A stretch of 48,732 nucleotides of DNA from an uncultured Clostridia bacterium (lineage in GTDB: Bacteria; Bacillota; Clostridia; Christensenellales; Borkfalkiaceae): NCBI GenBank assembly GCA_947628505.1, contig CANRAD010000015.1, positions 1 through 48,732 on the forward strand, read 5' to 3'. Below the pieces are notes generated by a model, which was not told where the DNA came from, ran no database searches, and was given only the letters and a program-made list of their open reading frames with translations. Shown here one piece after another: positions 24,117 through 31,511 of the stretch (its first letter is position 1; each line of letters begins with the position of its first letter). Both the position numbers and the translations under genes were made by a program.

Positions 24117-24572
24117 ATGGACATATACATCAATTCTATATTGAAAAATCCATCGCTATGCGACGGCACGGGATATCGAACGGTGTTGTTCGTACAGGGG
24201 TGTGATCTGCATTGTAAAGGCTGTCAGAATCAAAGCGCGTGGGATATTACAAAAGGCGTAAAGCGAGAGGTGTCGGAGCTTGCGAAAGAGATTCGCTTGC
24301 GCTGTCCTAATAAAGAACTTACCATTTCTGGGGGCGAGCCTCTGATGCAAGAGGATGCGGTTTATGCTTTAATTACACTGCTGAATGATTTCGACATTTG
24401 CCTTTACACGGGACACGATAAAAACGAAGTGCCTCAAAAAATACTCGATAAAATTCGGTATTTGAAATACGGTCCCTATATTGAAAGCCTAAAAACGACG
24501 ACAATGCCGTTCGTCGGTTCTTCCAACCAAATCTATGAGGAGGTTCGTCATGAGACTTCAAAACAAAAATGA
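24117..24572 (+). CDS. nrdG: Anaerobic ribonucleotide reductase activase NrdG
   Basis: This 151-aa radical SAM enzyme has the iron-sulfur motif QGCDLHCKGCQN (Cys29, Cys33, Cys36) and the SAM-binding GGEPL. It generates the glycyl radical in NrdD under oxygen-free conditions. The length is typical. It begins after AGGAG and its 3' end overlaps the start of nrdD by 23 bases. In most genomes nrdG follows nrdD; here it comes first, inside a mobile cargo operon with nucleotide and DNA-acting enzymes. Confidence 0.92.
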   Translation: MDIYINSILKNPSLCDGTGYRTVLFVQGCDLHCKGCQNQSAWDITKGVKREVSELAKEIRLRCPNKELTISGGEPLMQEDAVYALITLLNDFDICLYTGHDKNEVPQKILDKIRYLKYGPYIESLKTTTMPFVGSSNQIYEEVRHETSKQK

Positions 24573-26244
24573 CAATGCGGCGAACAGAAAGAGCTATGTA
24601 GGTAGCATCTACAATGTCGGCGAGAGAGATGTCAAAAATGCCGTTCTTAACTCCATCCCCGAGGAATGGGCTGCTTTACATAGGGATGGATATATCCATA
24701 TTCACGATCTCGATGCCTATGGCTTAACTTATAATTGTTTGACTTTTGATATTCTGAAAGCCTTCCCCTATTCCGATTTTACGGGGCTATCCGATATAAA
24801 AATTATTCTCGGCGTGTTTGATTTTTTGAAAGAGCTCTTCGAGCGCGTGGGAAACGAGCAGAGCGGCGGAATGGCTCTTGCCAATTTCGATAATGATTTT
24901 GCGACAATCTTTACAAAACTCGGCGTTGATTATCACGCAAACGAAGAAGTGTTCCGTGCGGCAATCCGTGACCTCATTCTTTGGTGCAACAATACGCATA
25001 CCCGCATGGGACAGACAAGTTATTACACGTCTTTCAATATCGGACTTGCGGAAAACGATTTTGCACGGTTCTTGGCGTTCACTCTTCTCGATGAGTTTTA
25101 CTGTGCTGGGGAACTTATCTATAAGCCGAATATCATCTTTAAGGTCGCCCGCGGAATCAGCAGATTTCCCAATGATAAGAATTATGACCTATTGATGAAG
25201 GCGCTTACCTGTACGGGCAAAAAAATGATTCCGACATATCTTCTTTGCGACTGTGAAATGGACAAGGATACATCGCCCGAATTGTTATCGATCATGGGAT
25301 GCAGAACGCGCGTGGTCGCGGATAGATTCGGAAAAATCGGTGCGATCGGCAGGAGCAATATTGATAATATCACAATAAATTTGCCTCGACTTGCTTTGGA
25401 AGCGGTATGTGATTATCCTGATGCGCAACCAAACGAATTGTTGGAAAAAATCAAAGAAAAATGGCTTGGCGTTGCCGACTCTGTTACGGAAATTCTTCTT
25501 GACCGTTTTCATAAGACCTGCCGACAAGATGTCGATTTGTTCCCTACAATGAAGAAATACGATCTCCTCTGTGAAAACATGAACAAGTCAGAGCTTTCGG
25601 AGATTTTCAAGCACGGTACGCTTTCGATAGGGTTTATAGGACTCAGTGAAACGTTCGATGTCATTTATCGCGGTAAATATTGGGAAGATGCGGTAATTTA
25701 TCAAGCGGCGCTCAATTTTGTTTCGTTTATGCGGGACTATACCGACAGGCAGTCTGAAAAATATAACTTGAATTTCTCTCTGCTTGCTACAAGCGGCGAA
25801 CTCATCAGCGGAAGATTTGAAGAGATCGATCAAAAGAAATTCAAATCAGATATTTTCGGAAAAGGCTTTTATACCAACTCCTTTCACGTTGAAGTTGACA
25901 GTAGGATTTCGGCGCGTGAGAAAATCGAAAAGGAAGGGAAATTCCACTCATTCTGCAACGGCGGATGTATCACTTATGTAGAACTTGCGGAGGCGCCGCT
26001 CGGTAATCCGCAAGGACTTGATGAGCTTGTGGAAATTGCAATCAAGTCGGGCGTTCACTATCTTGGTTTCAATTATCCGAAAGATGTCTGCGCCGATTGC
26101 GGCGCAAGCGGTACTTTTGATATTTGCCCTGTATGCGGTAGTACACACATCACGCGCATTCGCAGAGTCAGCGGATATCTTGAAATAGAAGATTATTTTA
26201 CTTCGGGCAAGAAGCACGAAGCGGCAACGAGGGAAGCAAACTGA
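24550..26244 (+). CDS. nrdD: Short class III ribonucleotide reductase NrdD without ATP-cone
   Basis: This 564-aa catalytic subunit makes deoxyribonucleotides anaerobically. It starts directly in the catalytic barrel (SYVGSIYNVGERDVKNAVL) and lacks the roughly 100-residue N-terminal ATP-cone that usually gives allosteric activity control. Conserved parts include YIHIHDLDAYG, MGCRTRV, NGGCITY, a four-Cys zinc site (CADCGASG ... CPVCGS, about 513-532) and the glycyl-radical segment RRVSGYL with Gly542. ATG 24550 is preceded by GAGGAGG. It is probably active with the NrdG encoded upstream; the missing cone suggests output that dATP does not shut off. Confidence 0.9.
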   Translation: MRLQNKNDNAANRKSYVGSIYNVGERDVKNAVLNSIPEEWAALHRDGYIHIHDLDAYGLTYNCLTFDILKAFPYSDFTGLSDIKIILGVFDFLKELFERVGNEQSGGMALANFDNDFATIFTKLGVDYHANEEVFRAAIRDLILWCNNTHTRMGQTSYYTSFNIGLAENDFARFLAFTLLDEFYCAGELIYKPNIIFKVARGISRFPNDKNYDLLMKALTCTGKKMIPTYLLCDCEMDKDTSPELLSIMGCRTRVVADRFGKIGAIGRSNIDNITINLPRLALEAVCDYPDAQPNELLEKIKEKWLGVADSVTEILLDRFHKTCRQDVDLFPTMKKYDLLCENMNKSELSEIFKHGTLSIGFIGLSETFDVIYRGKYWEDAVIYQAALNFVSFMRDYTDRQSEKYNLNFSLLATSGELISGRFEEIDQKKFKSDIFGKGFYTNSFHVEVDSRISAREKIEKEGKFHSFCNGGCITYVELAEAPLGNPQGLDELVEIAIKSGVHYLGFNYPKDVCADCGASGTFDICPVCGSTHITRIRRVSGYLEIEDYFTSGKKHEAATREAN

Positions 26245-26245
26245 T

Positions 26246-26800
26246 ATGAAATTTTATATAGCGGATTTGCATTTCGGGGATCAAAGAGTTTATGATAAGT
26301 GTTGGAAATATAATATTTTCAATGGCTTACAAGACTATGAAAGCCGCCTCGTAAAAAATTGGAACGGCGTGGTTTCCGACGAGGATGACATATATGTATT
26401 AGGCGATATCGCAGAAGATCATTATGACTCGGCTATCGATATTATGCAAAGTCTCTCGGGCAAGAAGCATCTTATTGTGGGAAACCACGACTTACAATTG
26501 TTGCCCAAATATCGGGAATCAAGTTTGTTTCAAACGATAGCGGATAATATGTTGATTGACGACAATGGACGAGTCATTCATTTATCCCACTATCCTATTA
26601 TGGACTGGATGGAATATAATCGAGGCGGCTATCTCATATACGGACACATTCATAATAAACATTTGCCGCAAATCAAAGAATACTACAAGGATAAACCGGC
26701 ATTTAACGCGGGCTGTGATGTTACAGGATACACGCCAAGGACATTGGACGAACTCATTGCCTTGAAGGAGAAGAATAAAAATGAACCATTTATCAATTGA
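26246..26800 (+). CDS. Calcineurin-like metallophosphoesterase
   Basis: This 184-aa small metallophosphoesterase has every metal-ligand motif visible: YIADLHFGD, VLGDIAED, LIVGNHD, LSHYP and YGHIHNK. Members of this compact group hydrolyse phosphomonoesters or diesters of nucleotides. Here it is sandwiched between NrdD and a P-loop nucleotide kinase: one base after nrdD and overlapping the kinase by 20 bases. This suggests a role in trimming a nucleotide. No export signal. The real substrate, whether a nucleotide, cyclic dinucleotide or RNA end, cannot be told from the sequence. Confidence 0.85.
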   Translation: MKFYIADLHFGDQRVYDKCWKYNIFNGLQDYESRLVKNWNGVVSDEDDIYVLGDIAEDHYDSAIDIMQSLSGKKHLIVGNHDLQLLPKYRESSLFQTIADNMLIDDNGRVIHLSHYPIMDWMEYNRGGYLIYGHIHNKHLPQIKEYYKDKPAFNAGCDVTGYTPRTLDELIALKEKNKNEPFIN

Positions 26801-27356
26801 GGGAATGGACGGCATCGGAAAATCTACAACTTGCAGATTGCTCTCCGAGAGACTCGGCTTTATGTTTGTTGAGAAACCCCTGCATCTACTATTCGATAAG
26901 GACGGCGGCTTTGAGGAATATATCAGAATACGCGATATCGTCAATGCAAATCCGAACAGAGATTTCACATCTCTCTTTTACGGTCTCGGAAGTCTTTATC
27001 TCTACGAAACATACAAAAACGAAAACATCATTACAGACCGTCATCTTGCATCCAACTACGCATGGAGCGGTACGGATACAAACGAGGATATTTATGAGCT
27101 TCTTTTGAAAAAACTCGGAAAGCCGCGTCTGACGGTCGTTTTGACGGCCAATGAGGAAACTGTGATCCGCAGATTGCAAGGCCGTGATCCGCACGACAGC
27201 GATATCAAAAAAGCCGTCAAGACGAGGGAAATTTGCGAAAGGATGATCTTCTTCTGCGAGAAGTTTTCTCTTCCATACCTTGTTGTTGATACAAGCGATA
27301 TGACTCCGGATGAAGTCGCAAATCATATCATTGCCGCTTGGGAGAAGTGCGAATGA
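26781..27356 (+). CDS. Thymidylate-kinase-like P-loop nucleotide kinase
   Basis: This 191-aa protein of the thymidylate kinase/deoxynucleoside kinase fold has Walker A EGMDGIGKST, the DRH-type motif IITDRHLASNYAW and a lid segment RRLQGRDPHDSD. Such enzymes phosphorylate dTMP or deoxynucleosides. The sequence is divergent from the chromosomal tmk family, so it may act on an altered deoxynucleotide. It overlaps the preceding phosphoesterase gene, and its stop overlaps the next start as ATGA, which shows tight coupling with the LRR-methyltransferase. Confidence 0.82.
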   Translation: MNHLSIEGMDGIGKSTTCRLLSERLGFMFVEKPLHLLFDKDGGFEEYIRIRDIVNANPNRDFTSLFYGLGSLYLYETYKNENIITDRHLASNYAWSGTDTNEDIYELLLKKLGKPRLTVVLTANEETVIRRLQGRDPHDSDIKKAVKTREICERMIFFCEKFSLPYLVVDTSDMTPDEVANHIIAAWEKCE

Positions 27357-29764
27357 GTTTGAGCGATTTGAGATTAAGCAAAAATATGAAATATACCGCT
27401 TTGTATTGGGCAATGCGGTTTTATGAATATGCTCCCGAAAAGTATCGGAAACAATATCAAAGTGGGTTTCCGGCAGAAATCGACTCCGAACGGCAAGACG
27501 CAACGTTTGGTAAAATCGTTGTGCCTTTGAATACGCACGAGAGTTTTGTCGTGTTAGAGCTTCTCGATAGGCTGTTTACGCTTGGTTATGAGCCTTGCGA
27601 TATCGAAGTCGATGGAACGCAAATAAAGTTTCGCAATTTTATCGTCGAATGCCGTGTTTGGGACGACGAAACAGATTATCCTGCGACAGACAGACGAATC
27701 GTATATCAATCGCGGCTTGTAAGCGGCGTTTTGGAGTATGTTTCCAAAATCCGTTTTCAGGGGCAAAATTACGATTACGGCGCGTTTGAAGAATATGATA
27801 AATTTTCTTTCACGGCAAAAAAGAAAAACACATTTTCATCACCCGATTTTATTTACAGTGGAAATCGCTTGATGAAATATATCGGGAAAGAAAAAGTTGT
27901 CGTTATCCCCGACGGAACGGAAGAGATTGAGTCGTCCGCATTTTGGGACAATCAGTTCATAGAAGAAGTTGTTGTTCCCGGAACGGTTGTCAATATGGGC
28001 GGCGACACGTTTTATAACTGTCATAATTTGCGAAAGGTAAATATTCCCAAAAGCGTTCGGCAAATGGGGAATAACCCTTTTGCGGGCTGTCCGAAACTCG
28101 TTTTGACGAATGAGTCCCCGCATTTTATATACGAAGACGGCATTCTGTACAATCGAGAAAAGGATAGTATTATCTACTGTTCTGTCATCGGTAGCGATGC
28201 GGAGTTGGCAATTTCGGAGGGCGTGCAAATCATTGGGAAACACGCATTTTACCTTTGCGACCGTTTTGAAAAAATTTCGCTTCCCTCGTCCCTTCGTAAA
28301 ATGGAGAATAATCCGTTTTCGGGCTGTTCAAAACTCAAGCTTGTTTGCAAATCGTCCGCGTATATCATCAAAGATGATGTGATCTATAACGGATATCAAA
28401 CAGCTGTCGTGGGCACATTGAATAAGATCCGAACGGAGCGGCTTGTAATACCCGAGGGGATCAAGACGATCAACCGTAACTCCTTTTGGAATTGTAAGGG
28501 AATCAAAACGATTGTATTCCCCGAAACGCTTGAAGATATCGGCTACAATCCTTTTGTCGGTTGTTCTAACATACGGTTTGAAAGCAGCTCTCCCCACTTC
28601 AAGGTGGTTGACGGAATTTTATACAACCGCGATTTATCCAAACTCATTTGCTGTCCCGCATGGAGAGCGATTGGTGAAATATATTTGCCGGATACTGTAA
28701 TTACATTGGAGCGAGGCGCATTTTCGGGTTGCGAAAAAATGACGGGGATCCATTTTCATAACGTCAATATTATCAACAAATCCTGTTTTACAAACTGCAT
28801 CGCACTTGATAAAGTGTATTGCTCGGATCTGATTACATATATCGGTGAGTGGGCATTTGCATATTGTAAAGGATTAAAAGAAATATCGGTCGGAAAAGAT
28901 ACCGTCATCGACAACAATGCATTTTCAAACGCCGCGCCTAAAGTCACCGTTCGGAAAGCGCCCGAAAACTATTTGATAGAATCGGATAATTTATTTACGC
29001 TTTCGGCAATGGACAGACATTATAGAGAAAAAATCGATGCTATTTTGATCGATCCTCCGTACAATTCCAACATTGACTATATAGGCTATCAGGATACGGC
29101 GTTTGAAAGCGGTTATCTTGCTTTTATGCGGGCAAGGATTGAAAAAGCCTATTCGCTTCTATCCAAGCGTGGATTTATGGTCATCAATATCGATGAAGGC
29201 GAAGTTGACGAGCTTGCTGACTTGTGCAGAGATATCTTCGGCATGGATATGGTCACTGTCCATCGCTGGGAAAAGAAACATCCAATGTTTGACCAAAATC
29301 GAGTTGTTCTCAATCCCAACAAGGTACAAACCGATTACGAATACATTATTGTTTGCAGAAAGAGCGCGTTGTCGGCTTTGAAAAATATCCGTCAGCCGTA
29401 TTATGAGAATGACATTTGGAAAGAGCGTATCACTCCCTTCCCCGAAGAATTCGATTGTTTTGGTACGACTTCTTCCGCCAAAGACGAAATTGCCGAAATT
29501 TTCGGAAAACGCGAATATTTCTCTACGCCGAAACCCCTAAAATTGATGAAGGAATTGGTGCGCGCAACGACGGAAAAAGATTCTATCGTCATGGATTTCT
29601 TTGCGGGGAGTGGAACAGTCGCGCACGCAGTCAAAGCCCTTAACGATGAGGACGGCGGCACACGCAAATTTATTCTCGTCAATAACCGTGAAAGCAACAT
29701 CTGCCGTACTGTTACCCAAAAACGTCTGGAATACATAAAGGCAGAATTTACGTTTATAGATTGA
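27353..29764 (+). CDS. BspA-type leucine-rich repeat / DNA methyltransferase fusion
   Basis: This is an 803-aa protein with three parts. Residues 1-180 are an unrecognised domain. Residues about 180-540 are a run of BspA/LRR_5 repeats (units such as IPEGIKTINRNSFWNCKGIK). Residues about 545-803 are a beta-class amino-methyltransferase, with catalytic IDPPYNSNIDY (Asp567) placed before the SAM-binding DFFAGSGTVAHAV (748-760), as in type III Mod enzymes. LRR_5 repeats are normally found on surface proteins; here there is no signal peptide and the enzyme should be cytoplasmic. The repeats might recognise DNA, phage protein or a partner in place of a classical target-recognition domain. ATGA overlap with the kinase gene fixes the start. 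Confidence 0.85.
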   Translation: MSLSDLRLSKNMKYTALYWAMRFYEYAPEKYRKQYQSGFPAEIDSERQDATFGKIVVPLNTHESFVVLELLDRLFTLGYEPCDIEVDGTQIKFRNFIVECRVWDDETDYPATDRRIVYQSRLVSGVLEYVSKIRFQGQNYDYGAFEEYDKFSFTAKKKNTFSSPDFIYSGNRLMKYIGKEKVVVIPDGTEEIESSAFWDNQFIEEVVVPGTVVNMGGDTFYNCHNLRKVNIPKSVRQMGNNPFAGCPKLVLTNESPHFIYEDGILYNREKDSIIYCSVIGSDAELAISEGVQIIGKHAFYLCDRFEKISLPSSLRKMENNPFSGCSKLKLVCKSSAYIIKDDVIYNGYQTAVVGTLNKIRTERLVIPEGIKTINRNSFWNCKGIKTIVFPETLEDIGYNPFVGCSNIRFESSSPHFKVVDGILYNRDLSKLICCPAWRAIGEIYLPDTVITLERGAFSGCEKMTGIHFHNVNIINKSCFTNCIALDKVYCSDLITYIGEWAFAYCKGLKEISVGKDTVIDNNAFSNAAPKVTVRKAPENYLIESDNLFTLSAMDRHYREKIDAILIDPPYNSNIDYIGYQDTAFESGYLAFMRARIEKAYSLLSKRGFMVINIDEGEVDELADLCRDIFGMDMVTVHRWEKKHPMFDQNRVVLNPNKVQTDYEYIIVCRKSALSALKNIRQPYYENDIWKERITPFPEEFDCFGTTSSAKDEIAEIFGKREYFSTPKPLKLMKELVRATTEKDSIVMDFFAGSGTVAHAVKALNDEDGGTRKFILVNNRESNICRTVTQKRLEYIKAEFTFID

Positions 29765-29777
29765 CAGGAGATTACAA

Positions 29778-30908
29778 ATGAGATACTTATTTTTTGATAT
29801 AGAATGTTGCGACGGGGCGCATATATGCGAGTTCGGGTATGTAATAACGGATGAAAATTTCAATCCGATTGAAAAGAAAGATATAACTATAAATCCGAAA
29901 GCAAAATTTTATTTGACGGGCCGCCCTAAACGCCCCGATATAGAGCTTTTTTATACGGAAGAGCATTACTATAAAAGCCCCGAATTCCCCGAATTTTATA
30001 AGGAAATAAAGCGGCTTTTGGAACACGACAATCAGATAATTATGGGACATGCTATATCTAACGATGCGGATTTTATAAACAGGGCGTGCAAAAAATATGA
30101 TTTAGCGCCTATCAATTTTCAATTTCACGACAGCCAAAAAATTTACAAAGAATTTTTCGGTATTAACAAAAGCATATCTCTTGAAAAAGCCGGAGAAAAG
30201 TTGAACGTTGAATTTCCGCAATATCTGCATAAAAGTGATGAAGATTCCGAACTGACAATGAAGCTTGTAAAAAGTATGTGCGAGCAATTGGAAGTAACTT
30301 TGCCTGAATTGATTGACTTGTGCCCTTCGTGTATAGGGCGAACGGAAAATTTTATCGTCCGATATAACGAAGCAAAAGAGAGATGGGATAAATTGCTTCT
30401 TGCCGCCCAAACCGAGCCGGACGCATTAAGTGAAAATAAAAAACGTTATATATTGGGAAAATTTTTAAAAACGGTCAAAAAGACAGAAGAGCTTACGCCG
30501 ATTTTTAAAGGCAAGAGCATAAGCATAAGTCTTAATTACGAGCTCACGCATTTCAGAGAGGCGTTTGTGCTCATTCAGTTGATTGTCAACCATGGAGGAA
30601 AATACAAATCCAAATCGTCAGAAAGTAATATTTTTGTTGAGTATCCTCTCTTTAATGAAAACGGAGAAAAACTTTTCTGTGCACGCCTAAAATACGTTGA
30701 GGAAGCAAACGCCGCAGGCAAGGAAATTCAAATAGTTTCGCTTGACGAATTTTTAACCATATTGGGAATTACCGAAGATAATCTTAAAAGTTCGAAGTTC
30801 CCCACTGAATCGTTTTATAAAAAACCAAAAATCAAGCAACAGCTACCGAAAGTTGAACATATAAGCGTCTCTATAGGTGATTTGTTGAAAGCTCAAGTAA
30901 ATACATAA
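29778..30908 (+). CDS. DEDDh 3'-5' exonuclease with BRCT-like C-terminal domain
   Basis: This 376-aa protein starts with exonuclease motif I (YLFFDIECCDGAHICEFGYV; Asp and Glu metal ligands), followed by IIMGHAISNDADFI (motif II) and HKSDEDSELTMKLV (motif III with His and Asp), as in the polymerase III epsilon group. Residues about 230-340 look BRCT-like (FKGKSISISLNYELTHFR ... IQLIVNHGGKYKSK). The linker holds a CPSC pair. This resembles the exonuclease-BRCT pairing seen in some DNA repair proteins. It is the last gene of the cargo operon, 13 bases after the methyltransferase fusion, with AGGAG before its ATG. It could degrade unmodified or foreign DNA; that is inference. Confidence 0.82.
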   Translation: MRYLFFDIECCDGAHICEFGYVITDENFNPIEKKDITINPKAKFYLTGRPKRPDIELFYTEEHYYKSPEFPEFYKEIKRLLEHDNQIIMGHAISNDADFINRACKKYDLAPINFQFHDSQKIYKEFFGINKSISLEKAGEKLNVEFPQYLHKSDEDSELTMKLVKSMCEQLEVTLPELIDLCPSCIGRTENFIVRYNEAKERWDKLLLAAQTEPDALSENKKRYILGKFLKTVKKTEELTPIFKGKSISISLNYELTHFREAFVLIQLIVNHGGKYKSKSSESNIFVEYPLFNENGEKLFCARLKYVEEANAAGKEIQIVSLDEFLTILGITEDNLKSSKFPTESFYKKPKIKQQLPKVEHISVSIGDLLKAQVNT

Positions 30909-30958
30909 ATTCAGGTTGTAAATGTGTAGAGATGAAATTTATAGAGCAAATATAAATC

Positions 30959-31020
30959 ACTTGTATCAAGACAAGCACACGCGCTGTCGTCACTCCCCGC
31001 TTAAAGCGGAATATTCCCCG
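30959..31020 (+). repeat. Right copy of the cargo-flanking repeat
   Basis: 26 bases (30959-30984) are identical to 23026-23051. The next 36-38 bases are alignable without gaps but diverged, sharing TCCCCGC and TTCCCCGCC-like blocks. The left arm and inner hairpin present in element C are missing here. Confidence 0.85.
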
Positions 31021-31104
31021 CCACAGGTGGAACAGATTTTATTCCGAAAAAATCATAAAATATTGGTATTCGGTTAAGGCTGAAATCAGTTCACCAGACA
31101 AAGT

Positions 31105-31147
31105 AAAGGCGAAGACGTTTCCTTTGGGAGACGGCTTCGCCTTTTTT
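31105..31147 (+). terminator. Rightward terminator beyond the cargo operon
   Basis: A 10-bp perfect stem (31105-31114 with 31135-31144) has a 20-base loop and is followed by TTTTTTGT. It would end transcripts coming from the exonuclease gene. Confidence 0.8.
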
Positions 31148-31414
31148 GTATGTCTTTTTTTATATTTTATATTTAGTATATTTTATATTTAGAAAGAAAA
31201 AAGTGATAAGACTTGAAGATTTTTCATTTTTATCACTATTTTTCATTATCATTTAACTTTAACTTTTTTCAACCTCGACAAATTGCCGATAAACTCATAC
31301 GCATATTTTATATTCTGTTTAATAAATCAAGCAAACAATCCCGCATCAAAACATAATATTTATTTGTGAGGCCATATACTTTCACATGTCGCATTTAATA
31401 TTGTCGTCAATTGC

Positions 31415-31443
31415 TTGATAAAACGTGCGGTATTTGGTATAAT
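31415..31443 (+). promoter_or_regulatory. Promoter of the SpoIIE-type phosphatase gene
   Basis: TTGATA (31415-31420), a 17-bp spacer and TATAAT (31438-31443) predict a leader of about 60 bases. Confidence 0.7.
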
Positions 31444-31511
31444 CGTTACAGTCGGAAAAGCGAGTTTACAAAGTTCAATCTCGCGAACGCAACTTGGGAT
31501 AATGCGATAAA

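Larger units (their letters stand above)
30909..31511. other. Right boundary zone of the mobile element and leader of the phosphatase gene
   Basis: No gene is visible. From left to right: the right copy of the cargo-flanking repeat (30959-31020), a strong rightward terminator (31105-31147), a weaker AT-rich inverted repeat (31202-31209 with 31230-31237), then a good promoter (31415-31443) and a 62-base leader for the SpoIIE-type phosphatase gene. The mobile element probably ends somewhere between 31020 and 31400. Confidence 0.55.

Noticed and set aside
20000-31000. Conjugative element
   Set aside because: No relaxase, coupling protein or type IV secretion gene is visible between the recombinase and the right boundary, so conjugation functions cannot be claimed.
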